From: JBGNFV01 sp049645705
Lineage (GTDB): Bacteria; Bacteroidota; Bacteroidia; Cytophagales; Cyclobacteriaceae
Reading direction: 5' to 3'
NCBI GenBank assembly: GCA_049645705.1
Contig: JBARUK010000055.1
Span: 1-64,000 of the forward strand
Length of the DNA stretch: 64,000 bases
The translations under genes were made by a program, and so were the position numbers. Of the stretch, positions 36,168 through 44,648 are shown piece after piece. The stretch's first letter is position 1, and the number at the start of each line of letters is the position of its first letter. The notes under the pieces are model-generated. The model searched no databases. It was given only the letters and a program-made list of their open reading frames with translations, and was not told where the DNA came from.

Positions 36168-37529
36168 TTAAGAGGTCTCGGAATCTCTTACGGTTTCTTT
36201 TATAGGTAGTTCTGTACTGGCTTCTTTAGGTGTTTTACCCTGCACATAGGGTCTGATGATAAGCCTGGTGCCTCGGTCATAGGTGAAGTAGTTCCACACC
36301 CAGTTACTGAACACAATAAGCTTATTTCTAAAGCCTATTATGGATATGAGGTGGATAAACATCCATATCAGCCAGGCTATGAACCCACCGAGGTGCGTTT
36401 TGCCGGGCAGGTCAGCCACGGCTTTATTTCGGCCTACGGTGGCCATGGAGCCTTTGTCTTTATAGGTGAAGGGCTTAGGCTCTTTTTGGGTAATGAGTCT
36501 TTTTATGTTATCAGCTAGGTGTTTACCCTGTTGTATAGCTACGGGAGCCAGCATGGGGTGGCCTTTGGGCCACTCTTCTGATTTCATCAAAGCTATATCG
36601 CCTATAGCAAATACGCTATCATAGCCCTGCACCCGGTTAGCTGTATCTACCAGAATACGGCTTTTTTCTATTGAATCTTCTTTAAGGCCGGGAATGATGT
36701 TACCCTGAACACCGGCACCCCATACCACGGTTTTGGCATTAATGGTATCACCACCCTTGAACCTGACTATCTGACCATCGTATGAATCTACCATTTTATT
36801 GAGCAGCACTTCTACATCAAAATTTTTGAGGTATTCAAGAGCCCGCTCGCCTGACTCATCAGACATACCCATGAGCAGTCTATCCAGACCTTCTACCAGG
36901 TAGATCTTCATCTTATCCAGGTTCAGTTCGGGGTAATCGTGCGGTAGCACATGCTTTTTCAGTTCGCCCAGTGCACCAGCCAGCTCTACCCCGGTAGGGC
37001 CACCACCTACTATTACAAAGGTGGTAAGCTCTTCACGGTAGGCATCGTCTTCGGTTATGAGTGCCTGCTCAAAGTTTTGCAGGATATGGCTGCGCAAGTC
37101 GAGGGCCTGAGGAACCTGCTTGAGAGGAAAGGCTTTTTCAAATTTTTTCTCGTTGCCGAAGTAGTTGGTTTTACTACCATTGGCTATGACCAGGTAGTCG
37201 TAGTGTATGTCACCGATAGAGGTGGTCAGCTTATTATTATCACCATCTATATTTTCTACTTTGGCAAGTCTGAAATAGAAATCTTCGTAGTTCTCGATAA
37301 CCTTGCGCAGGGGGCCGGCTATGGAGTCCGGCTCAAGACCTGCCGTAGCCACTTGGTAAAGTAGTGGCTGAAAGGTATGATAATTATGCCTGTCCAGCAT
37401 GACTACCTGAACGCCTTTGTTCTTTAAGTTTCGAGACAATTGTATTCCGGCAAAGCCACCACCGATAATTACCACCCGCGGCTTATTGGACTTGGGAATT
37501 CTTATTGCCAGACTATCTAAATTTTCCAT
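36168..37529 (-). CDS. ndh: Type II NADH dehydrogenase (NDH-2)
   Basis: The 453-residue flavoprotein has the FAD-binding Rossmann motif (VVIIGGGFAGIQLSRNL, glycines at 23-28) and the second NAD-binding motif (FVIVGGGPTGVELAGALGEL). DRHNYHTFQPLLYQVATAGLEPDSIA is typical of NDH-2. A hydrophobic C-terminal section (GGFIAWLIWMFIHLISIIGFRNKLIVFSNWVWNYF) is the membrane-docking part found in Bacteroidota members. It transfers electrons from NADH to menaquinone without pumping protons. It has no close operon partner. Confidence 0.92.
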   Translation of the reverse strand: MENLDSLAIRIPKSNKPRVVIIGGGFAGIQLSRNLKNKGVQVVMLDRHNYHTFQPLLYQVATAGLEPDSIAGPLRKVIENYEDFYFRLAKVENIDGDNNKLTTSIGDIHYDYLVIANGSKTNYFGNEKKFEKAFPLKQVPQALDLRSHILQNFEQALITEDDAYREELTTFVIVGGGPTGVELAGALGELKKHVLPHDYPELNLDKMKIYLVEGLDRLLMGMSDESGERALEYLKNFDVEVLLNKMVDSYDGQIVRFKGGDTINAKTVVWGAGVQGNIIPGLKEDSIEKSRILVDTANRVQGYDSVFAIGDIALMKSEEWPKGHPMLAPVAIQQGKHLADNIKRLITQKEPKPFTYKDKGSMATVGRNKAVADLPGKTHLGGFIAWLIWMFIHLISIIGFRNKLIVFSNWVWNYFTYDRGTRLIIRPYVQGKTPKEASTELPIKETVRDSETS

Positions 37530-37818
37530 AAAAGGATTCTAAAAAATATAATTTTCAAAAACTTTGGACCCACTTACGATCAGTCTATTATTTGAAAGTT
37601 AAGTTATCCATCACAAAATTTTATTCTGCATTGTAACCATTCTCATTTAAGGTAAAGAGCCATATTCTGTAGGTATGACACGCCTGATAACCTCTTATGC
37701 ATAACTGTAAAATCGGCTACATATCAATTTTCCGGGCATTTCAAGAAGTTTTCCACAAACTAGTCTATTTATAGCCAAAAACTTACATGTTTCTTACATT
37801 TTTGATTCATTCGTAATG
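37530..37818. other. Divergent intergenic region between ndh and a small exported protein
   Basis: This AT-rich stretch has no credible open frame. It must carry the ndh promoter on the minus strand, but no element matching TAnnTTTG with a proper -33 TTG was found there. The plus-strand promoter is listed separately. Confidence 0.5.
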
Positions 37819-37848
37819 TTGAAATATGAAACATAAAATATAATTTTG
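37819..37848 (+). promoter_or_regulatory. Bacteroidota-type promoter (TTG-N19-TAnnTTTG)
   Basis: TTG at 37819-37821 and TAATTTTG at 37841-37848 are separated by exactly 19 bp, the preferred Bacteroidota spacing. The ATG of the next gene is 48 bp further on. It is the best-formed promoter seen in the window. Confidence 0.65.
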
Positions 37849-37896
37849 AGTAATAATTCATGTAAGCACAAACACAGAATAAAATATTAAGACAAA

Positions 37897-38193
37897 ATGT
37901 CTACTAGTTTAAGATTGACTTTTATTATTACTTCGCTTCTTCTAGTTCTAAACGGCGCCTCATTTGCTAATGTTCATCTTCGCAATACAGAAGAGAAACT
38001 TCTGAAGGAAGTCATTGAAAATGCCGAGATTGAAAAGGAGATTTTCTCATATGCCAGTGAGGAAATGATCTATGTATATGATTACGAAGGTAAGCTTGTG
38101 GTTTCAGGCCAAAAGGGTAGCGGAATTGAGCTTCCGTTTGATCTGAAGGTTCTAGTAGATACGGAAGATACTATTATCTACATAGCCGAGTAA
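37897..38193 (+). CDS. Small exported protein, unknown function
   Basis: The 98-residue protein has a signal peptide (LTFIITSLLLVLNGASFA, cleaved near residue 24). The mature 74 residues are rich in Glu, Ile and Tyr and end KVLVDTEDTIIYIAE. I do not recognise a family; the MIYVYDYEGKLVVSG segment has a beta-strand look, as in small secretion-related beta-sandwich or T9SS-tail-like pieces. The gene has its own promoter and terminator, so it is a single-gene transcript. Confidence 0.7.
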   Translation: MSTSLRLTFIITSLLLVLNGASFANVHLRNTEEKLLKEVIENAEIEKEIFSYASEEMIYVYDYEGKLVVSGQKGSGIELPFDLKVLVDTEDTIIYIAE

Positions 38194-38214
38194 TTGAATT
38201 AACCTGATGAATTT

Positions 38215-38252
38215 AAAAGGGCTTTCTGTTAATTGCGGAAAGCCCTTTTTTT
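38215..38252 (+). terminator. Terminator between the small exported gene and uvrA
   Basis: A perfect 12-bp stem (AAAAGGGCTTTC ... GGAAAGCCCTTTT, apart from the inner bases) is followed by TTT. The A tract on the other side makes weak use by the convergent uvrA transcript possible. Confidence 0.8.
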
Positions 38253-38253
38253 G

Positions 38254-41133
38254 TTATCGCCCCATCTCGATCCTAAGAAACTCAGCGGTATAGCCTTTTT
38301 TACTTTTAATAACCTTCTCCGGAGTTCCTTCTACTACTATATAGCCTCCTTTATCTCCTCCCTCGGGGCCAAGGTCTACAATATGGTCAGCTACTTTTAC
38401 TACGTCCATATTGTGTTCGATCACAAGAACGGTATTGCCTTTGTCAGCCAGCCGGTTGAGCACGTCCAACAAATGCTGGATGTCCTGGAAGTGTAGCCCG
38501 GTGGTAGGCTCATCCAGTATGTAGAGTGTCTTACCTGTATCTCTTTTGGACAGCTCAGTGGACAGCTTGACGCGCTGGGCCTCGCCTCCGCTGAGAGTAG
38601 TGGCATGCTGGCCAAGGGTTATGTATCCAAGTCCTACGTCATTCAGTGTTCTTATCTTCCGCAGGATCTTAGGCTGGTTATCGAAAAACTCAACTGCCTG
38701 CTCTACGGTCATATTGAGCACATCGGATATGGATTTTCCTTTGAATCTTACTTCCAGGGTTTCGCGATTATATCGCTTGCCCTTGCATGTCTCGCAGGGT
38801 ACGTGCACATCGGGCAGGAAATCCATTTCGATAACCCGCATACCAGCCCCTTCGCAGGTTTCGCATCGCCCTCCCTTTACATTAAAGCTAAACCTACCAG
38901 GCTTATAGCCTCGGATCTTAGCCTCGGGTAACTCGGCAAATAATGCCCGAATATCGGTAAATACGCCTGTGTAGGTAGCCGGATTGGAACGGGGTGTCCG
39001 TCCGATGGGGGACTGGTCTACCTCTATTACTTTATCTATGTGATCCAGACCTTTGATCTTCTGATACGGCAGCGGATCTTTCCTGCTGCGGAAGAAGTGC
39101 TGGTTCAGAATGGGAAACAGGGTATCGTGAATTAGGGTGGACTTGCCACTGCCACTTACGCCGGTTACGCATATGAACTTTCCGAGGGGTAGTTTTAAGT
39201 TAACCTTCTGAAGATTATGCCCTTCGGCTCCGGACAGGACGAGTGATTCTCCGCTACCTTTACGCCTGGTTTCGGGTATGGCAATGGTAACTTTGCCCTG
39301 AAGGTACCTGGCGGTAAGGCTGTCTTCGGCTATCAGTTCGGCCGGTGACCCTGCAGCAACTATCTGACCGCCGTGGCGTCCTGCTCCCGGCCCGATGTCT
39401 ATGATGAAGTCGGACTCCAGCATCATATCACGATCATGTTCGACTACGATAACTGTATTACCCAGATCACGCAGGTCTTTGAGGGCTTTAATTAGTTTTA
39501 TATTGTCACGCTGATGAAGCCCGATACTTGGCTCATCCAGTATGTAGAGTACACCTACGAGCTGGGTTCCTATCTGTGTGGCGAGCCTGATACGCTGGGC
39601 TTCTCCACCACTAAGGGTACGAAGGGGACGGTTGAGGTGTAGGTAATCAAGTCCTACACCAAGGAGGAAGCCTATCCGCTTTCTGATCTCTTTCAGTACT
39701 TCCTGCGCAATGACCTGCTGGCGATCGCTGATATTTTCCTCTACGGTCTCGAACCAGGCGCCGAGGTGATAAATATCCAGACGGGCCAGTTCGGCTATGT
39801 TTCTCCCACCAAACTTAAAGTGCAGGCTTTCTTTCTTTAGCCGGTCGCCATTGCATTTGGGGCAGGTCATGGTGGCGGTAAATTCCTCTACCCACTTTCT
39901 CACTTTGTCTGAACCGGACTCACGCTGCTTTTCCAGGAAGCTAATGATTCCTTCGAACTTGGTTTTCCATTTGGTGCCGGGATGCTTCACTGAATCGACT
40001 GCTACGGGGACACTGTCTCCTTTGAGGAGCAGGTTGATAATAGGCTGTGGAAGGTCCTGCAAAGGGGTGGAGATACTGAAGCCCTCTTTTTTAAGTATGG
40101 ACTGTATCTTTTTGAAGATCCAGATGTCCCTGTATTCTCCCAGCGGAGCCAGGCCGCCCCGGCTTATACTTTTGGAAGGGTCGGGAATGACGGACTCTTC
40201 GGTAATTTCTTCAATAACTCCCAGGCCGTTGCACGTTGGGCAAGCACCGTAGGGTGAGTTAAAGGAAAAGGAATTAGGCGCCGGCTCATCGTAGCTAAGG
40301 CCAGTCTCAGGATCCATAAGGTGCTGGGAAAAGTGACTTACTTCTTCATTTTCATGCTGAAGCATCATTACTCCCTTGCCATGCTGGAGTGCCTTTTTTA
40401 CTGACTGGCCTATCCTGTATCTGTCAGATGACTTAACAAGCACGCGGTCGATCACGATCTCTATATCGTGGGTCTTATAGCGATCTACCTGCATCTTAGG
40501 CTGCATCTCCATAAGCTCACCATCTACTCTTACCCTGGTGAAGCCCATCTTACGGATCTGGGTGAATAGCTCCCGGTAATGACCCTTACGGCCCTTGATT
40601 ACCGGCGCCAGGATAATAAGCTTTTCCCCGTTATGGCCTTCAAGAATATGGTCTATGATCTGGTCTTCTGACTGGCGCACCATCTTTTTACCCGTTTTGT
40701 AGGAATAGGCTTCGGAAGCCCTGGCAAAAAGCAGGCGCATAAAATCGTATACCTCGGTTACGGTACCTACGGTAGAACGGGGGTTTTTGGAAGTGGTCTT
40801 CTGCTCTATGGAGATTACTGGGCTGAGTCCATTGATCTTATCTACATCTGGACGCTCCAGCTCACCTATAAATGAGCGCGCGTAGGCGGAAAAGCTCTCC
40901 ATATACCTGCGCTGACCCTCGGCATAGATGGTATCGAAGGCCAGACTGGACTTACCGCTACCGCTGATACCAGTAAATACCACAAGTTTGTTTCTGGGTA
41001 GGGAGAGGTTTACATCTTTGAGATTGTGCTCCCTGGCACCAAAAACCTCGATGAATTCATGTCCGCTTGGATCCTGGGTTGCAGTATCCTGGTGTATGTC
41101 TGAAGACTTCTGCGCTGCGTCGCCTTTATGCAT
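38254..41133 (-). CDS. uvrA: Excinuclease ABC subunit A
   Basis: The roughly 959-residue protein has two ABC ATPase halves. The first Walker A is GISGSGKSS (about residues 55-63) and the second GVSGSGKSTLIHDT. Zinc sites show as CPTCNGLG and CETCEGAG ... CETCKGKRYN. Signatures LSGGEAQRI and LSGGEAQRV are intact. It recognises DNA damage and loads UvrB. A TTG two codons upstream gives a slightly longer frame, but the ATG at 41131-41133 is preferred. A perfect 18-bp palindrome lies 20 bp upstream. uvrC is elsewhere in this window (20185), and no uvrB was seen. Confidence 0.97.
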   Translation of the reverse strand: MHKGDAAQKSSDIHQDTATQDPSGHEFIEVFGAREHNLKDVNLSLPRNKLVVFTGISGSGKSSLAFDTIYAEGQRRYMESFSAYARSFIGELERPDVDKINGLSPVISIEQKTTSKNPRSTVGTVTEVYDFMRLLFARASEAYSYKTGKKMVRQSEDQIIDHILEGHNGEKLIILAPVIKGRKGHYRELFTQIRKMGFTRVRVDGELMEMQPKMQVDRYKTHDIEIVIDRVLVKSSDRYRIGQSVKKALQHGKGVMMLQHENEEVSHFSQHLMDPETGLSYDEPAPNSFSFNSPYGACPTCNGLGVIEEITEESVIPDPSKSISRGGLAPLGEYRDIWIFKKIQSILKKEGFSISTPLQDLPQPIINLLLKGDSVPVAVDSVKHPGTKWKTKFEGIISFLEKQRESGSDKVRKWVEEFTATMTCPKCNGDRLKKESLHFKFGGRNIAELARLDIYHLGAWFETVEENISDRQQVIAQEVLKEIRKRIGFLLGVGLDYLHLNRPLRTLSGGEAQRIRLATQIGTQLVGVLYILDEPSIGLHQRDNIKLIKALKDLRDLGNTVIVVEHDRDMMLESDFIIDIGPGAGRHGGQIVAAGSPAELIAEDSLTARYLQGKVTIAIPETRRKGSGESLVLSGAEGHNLQKVNLKLPLGKFICVTGVSGSGKSTLIHDTLFPILNQHFFRSRKDPLPYQKIKGLDHIDKVIEVDQSPIGRTPRSNPATYTGVFTDIRALFAELPEAKIRGYKPGRFSFNVKGGRCETCEGAGMRVIEMDFLPDVHVPCETCKGKRYNRETLEVRFKGKSISDVLNMTVEQAVEFFDNQPKILRKIRTLNDVGLGYITLGQHATTLSGGEAQRVKLSTELSKRDTGKTLYILDEPTTGLHFQDIQHLLDVLNRLADKGNTVLVIEHNMDVVKVADHIVDLGPEGGDKGGYIVVEGTPEKVIKSKKGYTAEFLRIEMGR

Positions 41134-41147
41134 GCTCAAAAATAAGG

Positions 41148-41171
41148 GAAAAAATTCGGTATATACCGAAT
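41148..41171 (-). promoter_or_regulatory. Perfect palindrome upstream of uvrA
   Basis: ATTCGGTATATACCGAAT (41154-41171) is an exact 18-bp palindrome. On the minus strand it is followed by TTTTT, so it can also fold as a 7-bp stem with an AUAU loop and act as a terminator for the upstream transglycosylase transcript. An operator for uvrA is the other reading. Confidence 0.6.
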
Positions 41172-41195
41172 GTAACGCAACTGCTGACCAGGTTG

Positions 41196-42209
41196 TTAAG
41201 GAGTGGCCAGTCTGGTCTTCTTTCTGGATGGCTCGGACTCTTCCTCCTGCAGTGGCATGAAGGTAAAGCGGGGAGGGTTTTCAGGTATAAGTATCTGGTA
41301 GCTGTGCCCCTTATTCACATTTAATTTTCTGCCTCTGAGCCAAGGGTTATACTGTTTTAGTATCTTATAGTTGATCCCGTTGTCTAGGGCAAAATCCACG
41401 AAGTTGTCTACATCTTCATCGATAGTGACCACCTTCAGTGGTTCGTTTCCGTACAGGTGATCTTCGGGGAAATCATAGCCATACTTGCTCCTGTTCTCAT
41501 AGATTTCTTTCAGCGCCAGTACGCGGAATACATAGCGGCTGGTTTCCTCATTGAGGAGAAGGTCGTAGTAGCTGTAGACGCGCTGATCTTCCAGGCGGCG
41601 ATCAAGACCATACATACCTATATTATATGATGCAGCGGCATTGGTCCAGGAGCCAAAGCGCTTATAGCTTTTTTGTAAATACTTAGCGGCTGCTTCGGTG
41701 CTCTGTATGGGATCGTAGCGCTGGTCTACCTCATCATTTACTTCCAGCCCCAATTCACGGGCAGTAATATCTCTTAGCTGCCAGAAGCCGGTAGCACCTG
41801 CCGGTGAAACTACGTTCTGCAGTCCGCTTTCTATAAGGGCCAGATACTTGAAGTCTTCAGGGATGTTGTGTTTTTCGAGCACCTGTTCGATAGCCGGCAT
41901 CCATCGGTTGGCCCTTTTCAGAATAGATATGGTACTGGAATGATAATACAGATTTGTATATATCTCACGATCAAGTCTTTCTCTCACATCCGGATCGTCC
42001 AGGGGGACGGTCTCATTTGCAAACGTAAGATTACCAGGAAGATCGTATGTTTTTACGATATCAAAAGGCTGTTCGGATGAAGAAGTTTGCTGATTGTCAA
42101 CGTGTTGAGCACTAATCTGGGCTGTCTCTACCGCGCCGGTGCGAAAGAACAACACACTAAATAGTACGGCTATCAATACCCACTGCGCAAATAACAAATA
42201 CTTCTTCAT
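41196..42209 (-). CDS. Lytic transglycosylase (GH23) with LysM-like C-terminus
   Basis: The 337-residue protein has an N-terminal signal anchor (LLFAQWVLIAVLFSVLFF). The SLT domain covers about residues 100-240: catalytic Glu127 in YLALIESGLQN, then SPAGATGFWQLRDITARELGL and NAAASYNIGMYGLDRRL, all typical of MltD-type family 1D. The C-terminal part (DNFVDFALDNGINYKILKQYNPWLRGRKLNVNKGHSYQILIP) resembles a LysM repeat that binds peptidoglycan. It cleaves glycan strands to anhydromuramyl ends. It follows the LOG-family gene by 5 bp. Confidence 0.9.
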   Translation of the reverse strand: MKKYLLFAQWVLIAVLFSVLFFRTGAVETAQISAQHVDNQQTSSSEQPFDIVKTYDLPGNLTFANETVPLDDPDVRERLDREIYTNLYYHSSTISILKRANRWMPAIEQVLEKHNIPEDFKYLALIESGLQNVVSPAGATGFWQLRDITARELGLEVNDEVDQRYDPIQSTEAAAKYLQKSYKRFGSWTNAAASYNIGMYGLDRRLEDQRVYSYYDLLLNEETSRYVFRVLALKEIYENRSKYGYDFPEDHLYGNEPLKVVTIDEDVDNFVDFALDNGINYKILKQYNPWLRGRKLNVNKGHSYQILIPENPPRFTFMPLQEEESEPSRKKTRLATP

Positions 42210-42214
42210 AGCCT

Positions 42215-42979
42215 TTAAAAGTTAGGTGATAACAAATATTTAGCGTAGAAGTCGTCAATCACCTTAACAGCATCCGAGGGATCATCTACCACGGAGAATA
42301 GGTTCATATCCTCTGAATTGATGTTTTTCTCGGTTTTAAGAACCATTTCTTCGATCCAGGCTACCAGTCCGGACCAATAGTCCTTACCTACGAGCACGAT
42401 GGGAAAACGGCCAATCTTTTTTGTCTGTATAAGGGTAAGTGCCTCGAAGAGCTCATCGAGTGTACCGAAACCGCCAGGCATAACTATAAAGCCCTGGGCA
42501 TATTTGACGAACATCACTTTCCTAACAAAAAAATAATCAAAAGTTATCAATTTGTCAGGGTCGATGTAGATATTATTAAACTGCTCGAAAGGTAAGATTA
42601 TATTCAATCCTACAGATTTTCCTCCCTCACGCTTAGCGCCTTTGTTACCGGCTTCCATAATACCGGGGCCCCCTCCGGTAATAACTCCATACCCATGACG
42701 AACAAGCTTGGCGGCTATGTCTTCTGCCATTTTGTAGTAAGGGTGGTTATCCAGTGTACGGGCAGAACCGAATATAGAAACGCAGGGTCCTATCTTGGTA
42801 AGTTTCTCAAATCCTTCGACAAATTCGGACATGATCTTGAAGATGGCCCATGAATCGGCAATCTTGATCTCGTTCCAATCTCTATCTTTGAAAGCCTGCC
42901 GAAGACGCATTTCCTGCTCGTCGTAGGTAGTTCCATCCTCCTCTTTGTGCTCGGGAAGCTTTCCTTTAATTTCTGTCAT
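42215..42979 (-). CDS. LOG family protein (TIGR00730)
   Basis: The 254-residue protein shows the lysine-decarboxylase-like Rossmann motifs GGGPGIMEAGNKGA and PGGFGTLDELFE, which mark the LOG family of nucleoside 5'-monophosphate phosphoribohydrolases. The start VSIFGSARTLDNHPYY agrees with the family. In plants and some bacteria such enzymes release cytokinin-type bases; in most bacteria they are thought to act in nucleotide turnover. It is 5 bp upstream of the transglycosylase and probably co-transcribed. Confidence 0.9.
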   Translation of the reverse strand: MTEIKGKLPEHKEEDGTTYDEQEMRLRQAFKDRDWNEIKIADSWAIFKIMSEFVEGFEKLTKIGPCVSIFGSARTLDNHPYYKMAEDIAAKLVRHGYGVITGGGPGIMEAGNKGAKREGGKSVGLNIILPFEQFNNIYIDPDKLITFDYFFVRKVMFVKYAQGFIVMPGGFGTLDELFEALTLIQTKKIGRFPIVLVGKDYWSGLVAWIEEMVLKTEKNINSEDMNLFSVVDDPSDAVKVIDDFYAKYLLSPNF

Positions 42980-43067
42980 TCTTAAAAATTCGTTGGTCTT
43001 TTAAAAAAAGGGGATGTAAAATAAGCCATATCAAACAATTTGCCAAAGGGTTGTTATTTTACTTTCC

Positions 43068-43976
43068 TCATAGCAGGTTTTTGGCTGCCTGGTCTACATG
43101 GGGGTATTCGTAGTCGAAACCCGTGTCTCTGATCTTTTCGCTGCTGACACGATTGCCTCCCAACACTATCTGGGCCATATCTCCCATAAAAAGCCTGACG
43201 GCGAATGCGGGTACGTTAGGTAAAAATACCGGCTTCTTTAATGCTTTGCCGATCTCTTTGGTTAGTTCTTTATTCGTTACGGGATAGGGTGCTACAGCAT
43301 TGAAGGGCTCATTCTTCATACGTTCAGTTGTCAAAGAATGTTCGAATATCCGACACAGATCGTGGATGTGTATCCAGCTAACATACTGCTTGCCGCTTCC
43401 CAGGGGTGCTCCCACCCCAAACCTGACTGGCCTGGCCAGCTTGGGCAAGGCACCTCCCTCTTTACTAAGAACAACGCCTATCCTGATCCTGACCTCAGGT
43501 ATGCCTATCTGATGGAAGCGCTTAATTTCTTCTTCCCATCTGCTGGTCACGTCGGCCAGGAAGTCTGTGCCATGACCGCTTTCCTCAGTGATCCATTTAT
43601 TGCCTGTATCCATACCATAGTAGCCTATGGCAGATGCTGATACGAAGCGCTGAAGTGCATAACCTCCCTCGCTGATCCTGTCGAAGAGTAACCTTGTACT
43701 ATCGGTACGGCTGTGCAGAATTTCTTTCTTTCGCTGATCGGTCCACCGGCTATCTGCCACCCCTGCTCCGGCGAGGTGAATGATGTAGTCTGCAAACTCC
43801 AGGGCCTCAGGCTGAATAAACTTATTTTGAATGTCCCATTTATAGGTGGTAATGCTACTATCCGGGTCTGGTGAACGGCTCAGGTGAGCTACATGGTAGC
43901 CCTTGGACATAAGGAGGAGGGTAAGATGGCTTCCTATAAGGCCGGTACCACCGGTAATAAGTATATTCTTATTCAT
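43068..43976 (-). CDS. TIGR01777 family SDR epimerase-like protein
   Basis: The 302-residue protein has an extended short-chain-dehydrogenase fold: GGTGLIGS at residues 9-16, a second segment YIIHLAGAGVADSRWT, and RIGVVLSKEGGALPKL, WIHIHDL and NAVAPYPVTNKELTKEIGKALKKP, which are characteristic of the TIGR01777/YfcH group. Members bind NAD(P); some are linked to cell division or haem-related roles, but the substrate is unknown. It is divergent from the lipoprotein gene at 44153, with a 19-bp palindrome between. Confidence 0.88.
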   Translation of the reverse strand: MNKNILITGGTGLIGSHLTLLLMSKGYHVAHLSRSPDPDSSITTYKWDIQNKFIQPEALEFADYIIHLAGAGVADSRWTDQRKKEILHSRTDSTRLLFDRISEGGYALQRFVSASAIGYYGMDTGNKWITEESGHGTDFLADVTSRWEEEIKRFHQIGIPEVRIRIGVVLSKEGGALPKLARPVRFGVGAPLGSGKQYVSWIHIHDLCRIFEHSLTTERMKNEPFNAVAPYPVTNKELTKEIGKALKKPVFLPNVPAFAVRLFMGDMAQIVLGGNRVSSEKIRDTGFDYEYPHVDQAAKNLL

Positions 43977-44082
43977 TGGGCATGTTATTTATATAGGATA
44001 ACACCTACCTGAATATTGTGTTTACAGGGAAAATTAGAACAAAAAATGAAACGGGTCAGCGAGGGATGATTAATAGATTGTT

Positions 44083-44101
44083 AAAAGTAATAATTACTTT
44101 T
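44083..44101. promoter_or_regulatory. Perfect 19-bp palindrome between divergent genes
   Basis: AAAAGTAAT-A-ATTACTTTT is an exact 9+1+9 inverted repeat, lying 106 bp before the TIGR01777 start and 51 bp before the lipoprotein start. Its symmetry suits a dimeric repressor. Confidence 0.5.
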
Positions 44102-44152
44102 TGCAGCTTTCGTAACGCCTGACGGGTTTATATCTTTCAAAAAATTTACACG

Positions 44153-44599
44153 ATGAGAAACTCTTTGGTAATAGCAGCAACTGTTATGCTATGGTGCAGC
44201 AGTTGCGCTGACTCACCCTATATAGATGTGAATGAACTGGCTGGTAAGACTCCCCCGCAGGTAGTGGAAATAATCGGGGAGCCGGATACTACGTATGTCA
44301 AAAAATTCATGTTCAGGAAGGTGGTACACCAGATATACAGGGATAAGGATGCTGAACTGAGATACCCCGAAGGCGGAAAGATACAGACTATACTGGTGAA
44401 GAATACGGACCTGCCCTTTGCCCAGAAGACGATAGAAATGTTCGGCCTGGAGCCTATCCCTCCTACACGGGTGATAAAGAACACACTGATAAACTGGAAG
44501 GACTACGAAAACTTCAGTAATGTATCTATCTATAGTGAGCACCTGACTAAAGACGGTATACCCGACGAATACACGATCATGTTCCGGTACAAAAAATAA
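44153..44599 (+). CDS. Small lipoprotein, unknown function
   Basis: The 148-residue product has a signal sequence with Cys18 after WCSS as the probable lipid site. The mature part begins ADSPYIDVNELAGKTPPQVVEIIGEPDTTYVKKFMFRK, a pattern reminiscent of outer-membrane assembly factors of the SmpA/BamE kind (a G-x-P-D-x motif followed by strands), but the match is weak and no BAM gene is near. The reverse-strand frames here are shadows. It ends just before a terminator that reads towards the receptor gene. Confidence 0.6.
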   Translation: MRNSLVIAATVMLWCSSCADSPYIDVNELAGKTPPQVVEIIGEPDTTYVKKFMFRKVVHQIYRDKDAELRYPEGGKIQTILVKNTDLPFAQKTIEMFGLEPIPPTRVIKNTLINWKDYENFSNVSIYSEHLTKDGIPDEYTIMFRYKK

Positions 44600-44618
44600 A
44601 AGGCCGACTAAGCCGACC
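44590..44618 (-). terminator. Terminator after the TonB-dependent receptor
   Basis: On the minus strand GGTCGGC-TTA-GTCGGCC forms a 7-bp stem with two G-U pairs and is followed by TTTTATTTTTT. It is located 30 bp past the receptor stop. On the plus strand the same bases pair less well, which gives the direction. Confidence 0.65.
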
Positions 44619-44648
44619 TCTTATTTACTATATGCTTATGAAGGTATT

